From JAVBOW01 sp031550615 (GTDB lineage Bacteria; Bacteroidota; Bacteroidia; Bacteroidales; Rikenellaceae): a stretch of 64,000 nucleotides of DNA. Location of the stretch: positions 1 through 64,000 of the forward strand of contig JAVBOL010000021.1 of the NCBI GenBank assembly GCA_031550615.1. Direction: 5' to 3'. A program made the position numbers and the translations under genes. Each line of letters begins with the position of its first letter. The first letter of the stretch is position 1. A model generated the notes under the pieces. That model did no database searches, was not told the DNA's origin, and was given only the letters and a program-made list of their open reading frames with translations. Positions 1 through 6,602 of the stretch are shown in pieces.

Positions 1-91
1 GCGATCTGTATGCCTTAATAATTCAAACGCCGTCCTATGATCCAAAACTAAGATCGCCGAGGAAATCGGTATAGGCCGAACAACTACAACC

Positions 92-460
92 ATGCTTTTA
101 AATGAATGTGAGGCACTCGGTTTACTAAAAACTATCCCAGGCGGGTATGAGATAACAGAAGATTGCCTGAGCCACACGGCAGTCAATAACAAGGTCAATA
201 ATCCAATTTATAAGGCAATATGCGACTTCTGCGAATCGAAAGGCGTAACCTCGCCCAAGTGGGACAAAGACGCGATGAGTGTAATCCAAACCAAATATAA
301 CACGGTGGACTTATTAAAAGCTGAACTTAATAAGCGGTGTAAGCGGTTGCCGAAAAAGATTGCTATGGCGTATTTCGTCGCCGCTCTCAGAATGGGGGCA
401 CAATACAACACAGTAAAAACGAATAAATATGTAAAAGTGAAAAATCAATATCCTTTTTAG
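92..460 (+). CDS. Winged-helix-like protein fragment, function unknown
   Basis: A 122-residue frame without a recognised full-length family. Its N-terminus (ECEALGLLKT) reads as the end of a helix-turn-helix or winged-helix domain followed by a basic, helical C-terminal part. In-frame codons upstream of the ATG (about 41-91) encode TKIAEEIGIGRTTTT, a typical HTH recognition helix, so the annotated ATG is probably internal. The same protein appears to continue further upstream in another frame (see finding on a frameshift at 44-50), and the window edge hides the true start. The codon use is AT-rich like the rest of the island. A strong hairpin terminator follows at 472-501. A DNA-binding role is inferred from the HTH-like residues only. 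Confidence 0.5.
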   Translation: MLLNECEALGLLKTIPGGYEITEDCLSHTAVNNKVNNPIYKAICDFCESKGVTSPKWDKDAMSVIQTKYNTVDLLKAELNKRCKRLPKKIAMAYFVAALRMGAQYNTVKTNKYVKVKNQYPF

Positions 461-471
461 CCTTATATTAC

Positions 472-501
472 ACTCCGACTTGAATATAGGTCGGAGTTTT
501 T
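472..501 (+). terminator. Rho-independent terminator after the HTH-like ORF
   Basis: An 8-bp perfect stem (ACTCCGAC at 472-479 with GTCGGAGT at 490-497), a 10-nt loop and a T tract separate the first ORF from the AbiH gene. Confidence 0.8.
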
Positions 502-546
502 CGCTAAATTTGGGAAAAACTAATAATCACGCCTTTTTTCTTATAT

Positions 547-1866
547 ATGAATAGGATTATACTTATTGGAAACGGCTTTGACAAAGCTCATAAGTTAGAT
601 ACAGGATATGAGGACTTCATAAATCATTTCTGGAGTGAATTTGCCGTTAAAATATTTTCGGAAGGGAAACAATATTTAGAATCATATGAGTATAGGCAAG
701 ATGACAATGTCTATGCATATTTTAAAATTAACAGACAAGGGGAATGCGATAGTAAGATATCATTGTCAGAGTTAAGAGATCATGCTTCAGAGATTAAGAC
801 TCTCTCTGAATTACAAGCAACTATTGCAGATTATAATGCTAAGCGACGGGAACTATGCCGAAAGACAAAGAGCGACCCACATGGGCATTGTTCAGGCGGG
901 AGTGTTTCTTTTGAACTAAACATTTGCAATTCATTTTTAAAGCGAATTTCTGAAAAAGCTATTGAAAACTGGGTCGATATAGAAAGAGAGTATTATGATG
1001 CCTTAGTGGAGCTACTTTCAGAAAACGACTCAAAAAAACGAAACGAAAAGGTTAAAATATTAAACGACGAGTTTAATGCGGTTAAAAGACTTCTTGTAGA
1101 ATACTTAATTCAGGTTAATGATAAAAAGAAACCTGAGATTCTTGAGTCTGTAAATGATGCATTCAGAAGTCCAATAAAACATAACGAAATTGTCCATAGC
1201 GCACAAGATGCTTTCATGGAATATGTAAAGCAAAGGGCTATTGATTATGGAGTATTTATGCGCAATAGAAGTAAACTTTCTTTCGCAGAAATAGAACAAG
1301 AACAGCTAAATGAGATTGCTCTAAACGAAATAATCGAAAATGGTGTACCACCCCAAAGGACGTTAATTTTAAATTTCAATTATACTAACACAGCAAAAGA
1401 ACTATATATCGATGGAAAGCTGAATTTCGAGGTGATAAATATACACGGAGAACTCAACAATGCACAAAATCCAATAGTTTTTGGATATGGCGATGAAATG
1501 GATAGCGATTACGCAAGATTAGAAAACGAAAGTAATAGTTGCTTTACCGATAATTTTAAGCAATACCATTATAATTTCACAAATAATTACAGTGAATTAA
1601 TTAACTTTATACAGGATGGTCATTATCAGGTCTGTATTATGGGACATTCGTGTGGGAGCTCTGACAGGGCGCTGTTAAACACTCTACTTGAGCATGATAA
1701 TTGCGTATCTGTCAGGTTGTTTTATAGGCAATACGAGGATGGCTCAGATGATTATAATGTACTATTTAAAAATACTTGCCGTAATTTTAAAGACAAAACA
1801 AGAGCGAGAAATACAGTTGTAAATAGGATGATCTGCACTCCATTAGTCCCAGTCAGTAAAGGATAA
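547..1866 (+). CDS. AbiH-family abortive phage infection protein
   Basis: A 439-residue protein with the hallmark AbiH start (ILIGNGFDKAHKL, residues 4-16, then YEDFINHFW) and the family's C-terminal motifs: LNFNYTNT near residue 275, INIHGEL near 299, FGYGDE near 313 and MGHSCGSSD near 363. AbiH (PF14253) was first described as a lactococcal abortive-infection protein; its molecular activity is not firmly established. Length fits the family. The gene is alone between two terminators (472-501 and 1907-1936), so it is probably a single-gene unit. It is AT-rich and carried in an accessory island, consistent with horizontal gain. The family call is strong; the anti-phage role here is inferred from the family. 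Confidence 0.88.
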   Translation: MNRIILIGNGFDKAHKLDTGYEDFINHFWSEFAVKIFSEGKQYLESYEYRQDDNVYAYFKINRQGECDSKISLSELRDHASEIKTLSELQATIADYNAKRRELCRKTKSDPHGHCSGGSVSFELNICNSFLKRISEKAIENWVDIEREYYDALVELLSENDSKKRNEKVKILNDEFNAVKRLLVEYLIQVNDKKKPEILESVNDAFRSPIKHNEIVHSAQDAFMEYVKQRAIDYGVFMRNRSKLSFAEIEQEQLNEIALNEIIENGVPPQRTLILNFNYTNTAKELYIDGKLNFEVINIHGELNNAQNPIVFGYGDEMDSDYARLENESNSCFTDNFKQYHYNFTNNYSELINFIQDGHYQVCIMGHSCGSSDRALLNTLLEHDNCVSVRLFYRQYEDGSDDYNVLFKNTCRNFKDKTRARNTVVNRMICTPLVPVSKG

Positions 1867-1906
1867 CCGTATATTAATCAGACAAGTACCCACTCTATGA
1901 AAGCTA

Positions 1907-1936
1907 CCCCCGCCCATATCGAGCGGGGGATTTTTA
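1907..1936 (+). terminator. Rho-independent terminator after abiH
   Basis: A 7-bp GC-rich stem (CCCCCGC at 1907-1913 with GCGGGGG at 1923-1929), a 9-nt loop and a following T-rich run lie about 40 bp after the AbiH stop codon. Confidence 0.8.
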
Positions 1937-2049
1937 TTGACCTTACACAGTTATTACTAATACACAGTTTTTGAATTAGAAATCAAGATTAAGACAATTA
2001 AAAATCATCGAGGCATCTAAATCAATGCCTGCAATTTAAAAACTAAAAG

Positions 2050-2073
2050 CCATTCCTGCGGGGATGGTTTTTT
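2050..2073 (+). terminator. Hairpin with T tract upstream of ORF 2102
   Basis: A 7-bp stem with one G-T pair (CCATTCC at 2050-2056 with GGGATGG at 2061-2067), a TGCG loop and six Ts. It sits just before the next ORF rather than after a gene, so it may be a transcription attenuator or the end of a short transcript from 1937-2070. No gene is seen in 1937-2049. Confidence 0.6.
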
Positions 2074-2101
2074 CGTTTAATAACCTTTAAATCTTACTAA
2101 T

Positions 2102-2386
2102 ATGAACGACATCAAAGACATCGTGCGGCAGAACATTCTGCACCAGCAGACCTATGTGGTCGAAGAACTATTTAACCGTGGAGCAATCCCAGACAAGTAT
2201 CTGGCTCGATTGACGCAGGACATCCTGCAATGGTGGCTTGTTACCCCTAATTTCGCCCGTCGCCTGCGCCTAAAAGACGAGGCCATAGTCGAGGCTCTGG
2301 GGTGCTCATGGTGGGGCAGAGCCACAGCAGGGCAGTTGCTCGTGGATGATGAGGTAATACGAGAGATATGCAATTCGGACGAATAA
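2102..2386 (+). CDS. Hypothetical protein, 94 aa
   Basis: A small unrecognised protein, predicted mostly helical, with two Trp-Trp pairs (residues 43-44 and 70-71) and acidic ends. There is no signal peptide or membrane segment. The ATG is preceded by an A/T-rich leader typical of Bacteroidetes starts. A hairpin with a T tract stands 30 bp upstream, and palindromic cassette element A begins 5 bp after the stop, so this ORF and element A form one cassette-like unit. No function can be assigned. Confidence 0.55.
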   Translation: MNDIKDIVRQNILHQQTYVVEELFNRGAIPDKYLARLTQDILQWWLVTPNFARRLRLKDEAIVEALGCSWWGRATAGQLLVDDEVIREICNSDE

Positions 2387-2390
2387 CTAC

Positions 2391-2448
2391 GAGTGACATA
2401 ATTTCTAAGGGGGTATATAAAATGGGAAATACCTAAATTGTGTCACTC
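2391..2448. repeat. Palindromic cassette element, copy A
   Basis: The best-preserved of five copies. Outer arms GAGTGACATAATTT (2391-2404) and AAATTGTGTCACTC (2435-2448) pair over 14 positions with one G-T wobble. An inner stem GGGTAT (2411-2416) pairs with ATACCT (2429-2434). The 5' side has a 6-nt bulge and the apical loop is 12 nt. It starts 5 bp after the stop codon of the 94-aa ORF. Confidence 0.8.
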
Positions 2449-2500
2449 CAATTCTGAAACCAAGACATATTTCCCAAGTTGGAAATAACAAACAAAACCT

Positions 2501-2536
2501 AAAATAGCTTTTTTCAGAAAGATAAAGGCTATTTTT
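2501..2536 (+). terminator. Hairpin terminator downstream of element A
   Basis: AAAATAGC (2501-2508) pairs with GCTATTTT (2528-2535) and is followed by Ts. It separates the 94-aa ORF unit from the promoter at 2574-2603. Confidence 0.6.
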
Positions 2537-2573
2537 GTCCTGAGCAACAGCCAAAAAAAGAGAAGCGCGCACA

Positions 2574-2603
2574 TTTGTTTAAGAAGATATTTCCATATCT
2601 TTG
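2574..2603 (+). promoter_or_regulatory. Bacteroidetes consensus promoter
   Basis: A TTTG -33 box (2574-2577), an 18-nt spacer and a TATCTTTG -7 box (2596-2603) fit the Bacteroidetes primary sigma-factor consensus. This is the best promoter match in the island. Transcription would start near 2610 and cross the structured RNA at 2653-2844 before the ORF at 2865. Confidence 0.75.
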
Positions 2604-2609
2604 CAATGC

Positions 2610-2850
2610 TACTGAATAAGTAGCGGCGCACTTGAACAGAAAGTGTTTAGACATTCCTGGGTAACGAATCTGGTAAATTCATCAATAACAGGAATAGAGC
2701 GCCTCTCTCACGTTTCTTATACTTTCACAGTATAAAGGGCGTGGGCTGTTGCTTGTTTTGTTATTGGGCTTACCAGAGCCTGTTACCCAGAATAAGTCTA
2801 CAGTCCCACGCTTTCTTTTTGCTATTACCGCCACTTAGGGACTGGGGGGC
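2610..2850 (+). ncRNA. Structured RNA or long structured leader, class unknown
   Basis: Downstream of a strong promoter lies a stretch of about 240 nt without a gene that folds into one long interrupted hairpin. Stems seen: 2653-2665 with 2782-2793 (12 bp, one bulge); TCTGGTAA 2669-2676 with TTACCAGA 2770-2777; CAATAACA 2683-2690 with TGTTATTG 2759-2766; CACG 2709-2712 with CGTG 2740-2743; TTATACT 2717-2723 with AGTATAA 2729-2735. A further hairpin pairs CAGTCCC (2801-2807) with GGGACTG (2838-2844). GCGTGGG (2739-2745) can alternatively pair with CCCACGC (2805-2811), a possible pseudoknot or switch. The rod shape recalls 6S-type RNAs, but the family is not identified. It could also be a regulatory leader of the ORF at 2865. 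Confidence 0.6.
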
Positions 2851-2864
2851 TGCACTACGAAATC

Positions 2865-3203
2865 ATGAATAATACAGAAGATTTGATCATTTCATATATA
2901 AATGATATTAACGCTCATCTTGATAGCATTATAAATGCCATGCCTCATAGACTTATTACCCCTTTAAACTATGACCAAATAGATAAGTTGTATACAGCTA
3001 CATACTCACTCCAACAAAAATTAGAACAGCAATTAAAGCAGTTAAATCAAAGCACATGGGCTTTGCAATGCGCTACTCTTAATGAGCAATATAAGTCCGC
3101 TTTAGCGGGTATTCACAACAAAAAGGTTAAGTATTTAATAGATGAATTGGAGTATTCTGAACTACAAGCCAAAACGCAACATGTTGACTCTGGGCCATAT
3201 TAA
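2865..3203 (+). CDS. Hypothetical protein, 112 aa
   Basis: A small helical protein, probably coiled-coil in the middle (many Gln and Leu between residues 45 and 70), with no signal peptide and no recognised domain. It is the first ORF after the promoter at 2574-2603 and the structured RNA. The next ORF starts 35 bp later, so 2865-3946 probably forms one transcript. The function is unknown. Confidence 0.5.
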   Translation: MNNTEDLIISYINDINAHLDSIINAMPHRLITPLNYDQIDKLYTATYSLQQKLEQQLKQLNQSTWALQCATLNEQYKSALAGIHNKKVKYLIDELEYSELQAKTQHVDSGPY

Positions 3204-3238
3204 GCAATGTTAACATAACCCACTAAAACCTAACCACA

Positions 3239-3667
3239 ATGAAAGTTGATCGAGAACCAGATTTTTTCGACCTCTCTTTGAGAGAAATGTTTGACCCATT
3301 CAGAGATTTAACCGTACAACAACAGGCAACATTGGCTTATTTTGTAGGGGCTCTCTCAAAATGTACAGGCAATGAAATGCTATTTGTGGGAAGTCAGATG
3401 TTAGATGAGGATGCCAATATGATACTTTCATTAATGATTAATGCACCGATAGAGCAAAAGAAATCTTATCTCGCAAATATTCCTGCGAAATACAAGAATG
3501 ACTTAATGCGTCTGTTCCTCATATCTTTATGTGCGATAGGTTTGCCTAAGCGAACTATTATCACACAAAAAGAGTTTGAGTTAATCTCGGCTATATTAAG
3601 CAATGCCAACATAACCTCTTTGGATATTTCAAAGTATGCTCTTAATATGGGAATTTCCGTTGCATAA
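3239..3667 (+). CDS. Hypothetical protein, 142 aa
   Basis: An unrecognised, soluble, mostly helical protein without cysteine clusters, signal peptide or obvious nucleotide-binding motif. It lies 35 bp after the 112-aa ORF and 12 bp before the 88-aa ORF in the same direction, suggesting co-transcription. No palindromic cassette element separates these three ORFs, unlike the later genes of the island, so they may have moved as one unit with the PBP-like gene. Confidence 0.5.
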   Translation: MKVDREPDFFDLSLREMFDPFRDLTVQQQATLAYFVGALSKCTGNEMLFVGSQMLDEDANMILSLMINAPIEQKKSYLANIPAKYKNDLMRLFLISLCAIGLPKRTIITQKEFELISAILSNANITSLDISKYALNMGISVA

Positions 3668-3679
3668 AAAGCTATAACT

Positions 3680-3946
3680 ATGACAAAAGAACAATTATTG
3701 AGACTATCTAACCGCGAACTTGCCGAAGAATTTGACCGTCTTGTGACCATTGCACAAAAACGAAAGAACGCACAGGAGGGTTTTGGAGTTAAACTCCTCA
3801 CAACTGTTGGACGTTGGAGTACTCGCGGTGGTACAATAAGAATGATTCGGGAGAGATTGGATTGTGGAGCAATATCTCGCGAAGAGGTAATCGCAAAAAT
3901 AGAAGAAATGGAAATGACGCTATTATTGGGTGGTAATCCATTTTAA
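3680..3946 (+). CDS. Hypothetical protein, 88 aa
   Basis: A small basic protein with helical ends (ELAEEFDRLVTIAQKR near residues 13-28, and EEVIAKIEEMEM near 69-80) around a Gly/Arg-rich centre (RWSTRGGTIRMIRERL). No family is recognised. It is tightly spaced after the 142-aa ORF and 31 bp before the lipoprotein gene. The central basic stretch could bind nucleic acid, but that is speculation. Confidence 0.5.
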   Translation: MTKEQLLRLSNRELAEEFDRLVTIAQKRKNAQEGFGVKLLTTVGRWSTRGGTIRMIRERLDCGAISREEVIAKIEEMEMTLLLGGNPF

Positions 3947-3977
3947 ACCATATCGTAACCTATTGACAAAAACATAA

Positions 3978-5003
3978 ATGAAACGCATCTTAACCATACC
4001 CGCCATTACTATATTCTGCTTATATGCTTGCACGACTCCGCAAGCTCAATCCACCATAGACAACCAACTGCAAGACATTGCCGCTAATAGCCTCAAAGGT
4101 CAATTAATAATGCAAGATGCCGATTACGGAACGGTTATCATCACGGAAGTTGCCACAGGCGAGGTAAAAGCATTGGTAAACCTCGACTGCCAAGCCGATA
4201 GCACAGTAATCGCCTCACGAATGAATTATGCTACGGATTGGCTGTATGAACCTGGCTCGACTTTCAAGATTGCCTCTTATATAGCCTTACTTGAAAATGG
4301 CGTTTCGCCCGATATGACGGTCGATTGCGAGAATGGCAAGGCTATGATTAATGGAGTAATGGTCGCTGACGATCATTCCGAGGGCGAAATATCCTTGAGG
4401 GATGCATTATGTTATTCAATGAATATAGGAATCGCTAAGGCTGTTTACAGCACTTTCAATGCTGATCCCGACCGTTATATGAATTGCGTTCAAATCCTGT
4501 TTCCAGATATCGACAGCGTGAAACGGGCTGAGTTTCCAACTCAACCTAATCTCGTTAAGGTAGCTTATGGATATGGCGTTAAGGTTACTCCAATGCACGT
4601 TATTGCGCTGTATAATGCCATAGCCAATAATGGCAAATATATCTCGCCTACACTCGTAACGAGAAAGCCAGAACAAGGTAAAGCTATCTGCTCTGATGAA
4701 ATATTGTCAGAAGTTAATGCCGTTTTATCTGAAAACTTGGATGGGCTATTTAAAAAGCAGAATGCACGAGGCTATTGCTCCACAACGCAGTTAAGCTATG
4801 ATAACGGCGAATATGTGGATGAACAAGGTGGACGGCAGTATTATGCTTGCGCTGTTGGCTCTTTTCCTGCCGATAATCCGAGATACTCTGTCTTTGTAGG
4901 AATAAAGACATATTACGGCAATAGCAGATTCCATACCTATTACGGTGCAGGGCTTGCAATGCCTGTGTTTACACAGATTGCAGATGCACTTAAATCGGAG
5001 TGA
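3978..5003 (+). CDS. Penicillin-binding-protein-like lipoprotein, degenerate transpeptidase domain
   Basis: A 341-residue protein resembling the C-terminal transpeptidase domain of FtsI/PBP2-type proteins. Seen: a lipoprotein signal with lipobox LYAC (Cys about residue 17); the active-site tetrad in YEPGSTFK (S94-K97); the SxN triad in YSMN (S147-N149); and the downstream YGYGVKVTPMHVIALYNAIANNGK block typical of class B PBPs. The third motif, K[T/S]G, expected near residues 262-270, is replaced by ARGYCSTT. The usual N-terminal dimerisation domain and transmembrane anchor are missing. It may bind beta-lactams or peptidoglycan as a sensor or decoy, or be inactive. It is the last gene of an ORF run; its stop codon lies inside palindromic element B. 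Confidence 0.72.
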   Translation: MKRILTIPAITIFCLYACTTPQAQSTIDNQLQDIAANSLKGQLIMQDADYGTVIITEVATGEVKALVNLDCQADSTVIASRMNYATDWLYEPGSTFKIASYIALLENGVSPDMTVDCENGKAMINGVMVADDHSEGEISLRDALCYSMNIGIAKAVYSTFNADPDRYMNCVQILFPDIDSVKRAEFPTQPNLVKVAYGYGVKVTPMHVIALYNAIANNGKYISPTLVTRKPEQGKAICSDEILSEVNAVLSENLDGLFKKQNARGYCSTTQLSYDNGEYVDEQGGRQYYACAVGSFPADNPRYSVFVGIKTYYGNSRFHTYYGAGLAMPVFTQIADALKSE

Positions 5004-5057
5004 CATAATTTTAAACGGGTATAAAAATGGAGAAACATCAATAATTACGTCGTACTC
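4998..5057. repeat. Palindromic cassette element, copy B
   Basis: The left arm GAGTGACATAATTTT (4998-5012) contains the stop codon of the PBP-like gene. The core is CGGGTATAAAAATGG. The degenerate right arm AATTACGTCGTACTC ends at 5057 with a 2-nt insertion relative to the left arm. The next gene starts at 5059, one base after the element. Confidence 0.7.
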
Positions 5058-5058
5058 A

Positions 5059-5853
5059 ATGATAGGGGCAATTATAGGAGATATCGTAGGCTCTCGTTTT
5101 GAGTTCAAGAATTATCTGGACACAGATTTTGAATTATTCTCGACCGAGAACGATTTTACTGATGATACTGTTTGCACGATAGCCACCGCAGACTGGATCG
5201 TAAGAATGCACGATGACAAATTCAATATACAGCATTCTTACACCGATATCTTGCAATCATGGTGTAGGAAATATCGCAAGTTCAGGGGGTATGGCGCAAA
5301 GTTTACGGGATGGATAGATTACGACCCCAGACCGTATAATAGTTATGGTAATGGAAGTGGCATGCGGGTATCTCCTGTTGGTTACTACTTCCCGACTGCG
5401 CATGGCGTGCTTAAATACGCTACCTTATCGGCACAGGTCAGCCATAATCACAAAGAGGGCATTCATGGCGCAAGGGCAATCGCATTAGCTATATATCTGG
5501 CTCGTCAGAAACTTGATAAAACTACTATAGGGGAGCACATCCAGAGATTGTTCGGATATAGAGTTTTCTTGGATATTAATAAGGTGCGCGAAACAAATAG
5601 CTTTAATGAAACTTGCCAGATAACAGTACCGCAAGCAATAGCAGTTTTTCTGGCAAGTAATGACTTTGAAGATGCAATACGGCTTGCTGTGTCTATTGGT
5701 GGCGATTCTGATACAATTGCTTGTATGGCAGGCGGCATAGCAGGGGCTTATTATGGCGTTCCTGATAATCTTATCAAACGAGCGTATGAATATTTACCCG
5801 AAGATATGGTCGCTGTCGTCGAGGAATTCAATAAACGAGTAATTTGCTATTAG
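5059..5853 (+). CDS. ADP-ribosylglycohydrolase family protein
   Basis: A 264-residue member of the DraG/ARH family, which removes ADP-ribose from modified proteins or nucleic acids. Motifs seen: MIGAIIGDIVGSRFEF at the start (GDxxG and the metal-binding Glu), DFTDDT near residue 30 (metal-binding Asp-Asp-Thr), YGNGSGMRVSPVG near 95, and GGDSDTIACMAGGIAGAYYG near the C-terminus (second metal-binding DxD). All metal ligands look intact, so activity is expected. The start at 5059 is chosen because the family's N-terminus begins exactly there; upstream in-frame codons run into element B and the previous gene. It sits alone between elements B and C. A DraT-like partner or toxin is not visible. Confidence 0.88.
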   Translation: MIGAIIGDIVGSRFEFKNYLDTDFELFSTENDFTDDTVCTIATADWIVRMHDDKFNIQHSYTDILQSWCRKYRKFRGYGAKFTGWIDYDPRPYNSYGNGSGMRVSPVGYYFPTAHGVLKYATLSAQVSHNHKEGIHGARAIALAIYLARQKLDKTTIGEHIQRLFGYRVFLDINKVRETNSFNETCQITVPQAIAVFLASNDFEDAIRLAVSIGGDSDTIACMAGGIAGAYYGVPDNLIKRAYEYLPEDMVAVVEEFNKRVICY

Positions 5854-5862
5854 CGTTTATTT

Positions 5863-5920
5863 GGGTGACACAATTTTCACAGGGGTATATCAATGAGGAA
5901 AACAGTAATATTATGGCAGA
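5863..5920. repeat. Palindromic cassette element, copy C
   Basis: The left arm GGGTGACACAATTTT (5863-5877) starts 9 bp after the ADP-ribosylglycohydrolase stop. The core is AGGGGTATATCAATGAGG. The right arm (about 5906-5920) is only about 9 of 13 complementary and overlaps the start codon of the next gene at 5913. The first 25 bases match copy D almost exactly. Confidence 0.7.
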
Positions 5921-6506
5921 GCAAGCAGGTGTAAAAATAATTAAGATAACAGAAACCCTATGGGAGCAGACAGAGGGACTACAAGCAATAGAAGTAACTG
6001 TATTTGAGGAAAAAGTAAATGAATCCCAAAAGAAAGAAACGACAAAGAAAGGAGTATTCTGGGGCTTCCTTGATAAAAACGGACAGGAGATTATAGAAAC
6101 TAAATACGATGTTGTTTGGAAGTTTTGTGATGGATTGTCAAAAGTGAAATTGTCAGGTAAATGGGGGTGTATAAATAAACAAGGAGAAGAAGTTATCCCT
6201 ACTGTTTATGATACATTACATTTTTCTACTGATGGTTTAATTCAAGTACAAAAGAAAGGCAAATGGGGACGACTTGACACACAGAACAATGTAATCATTG
6301 ACTGCAAATACGACTATGTTTTCCCTTTTTATGATGGGCTGGCAGGTATCAAAGTCGGTAAATTATATGGCTATGTCGATAAAACAGGCGCGGAGGTAAT
6401 TTCGCCTACCTATGATGAGGTATGGTTTTTCTCTAATGGACGAAGTCAAGTCCGCAAAGGAGACAGACGATTTTTTATTGATAAACATGGTGTTATATGC
6501 GAATAG
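5913..6506 (+). CDS. WG-repeat protein
   Basis: A 197-residue protein with about four WG-type repeats, each with the pattern KWGxxxxxGxxIIxxxYDxVxxFxDGL (GFLDKNG near residue 44, GCINKQG, GRLDTQN, GYVDKTG). Such repeats form beta-rich binding modules of uncertain role. The start at 5913 (MAEQ) is preferred because upstream codons lie in palindromic element C, although an ATG at 5844 is in frame. There is no signal peptide, so it is probably cytoplasmic. A terminator hairpin at 6508-6538 and element D follow. Confidence 0.75.
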   Translation: MAEQAGVKIIKITETLWEQTEGLQAIEVTVFEEKVNESQKKETTKKGVFWGFLDKNGQEIIETKYDVVWKFCDGLSKVKLSGKWGCINKQGEEVIPTVYDTLHFSTDGLIQVQKKGKWGRLDTQNNVIIDCKYDYVFPFYDGLAGIKVGKLYGYVDKTGAEVISPTYDEVWFFSNGRSQVRKGDRRFFIDKHGVICE

Positions 6507-6507
6507 A

Positions 6508-6538
6508 ATATCCCGACCAACTCGGTCGGGGTATATTT
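6508..6538 (+). terminator. Hairpin terminator after the WG-repeat gene
   Basis: AATATCCCGACC pairs with GGTCGGGGTATATT around a 5-nt loop directly after the stop codon and just before element D. Confidence 0.65.
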
Positions 6539-6540
6539 GC

Positions 6541-6595
6541 TGTGACACAATTTTCACAGGGGTATAGAAAGTAGAAGTTTTAAAATCACGTCACA
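6541..6595. repeat. Palindromic cassette element, copy D
   Basis: The left arm TGTGACACAATTTT (6541-6554) and right arm AAAATCACGTCACA (6582-6595) pair at 11 of 14 positions. The core is AGGGGTATAGAAAG. The next start codon follows 7 bp later at 6603. Confidence 0.75.
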
Positions 6596-6602
6596 AAGAA
6601 CG

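Noticed and set aside
480..530. A sixth, half-copy of the palindromic element before the AbiH gene
   Set aside because: Only a weak match to the right half (TGGGAAAAACTAATAATCACGCC-like bases) with no left arm; likely chance in AT-rich DNA.
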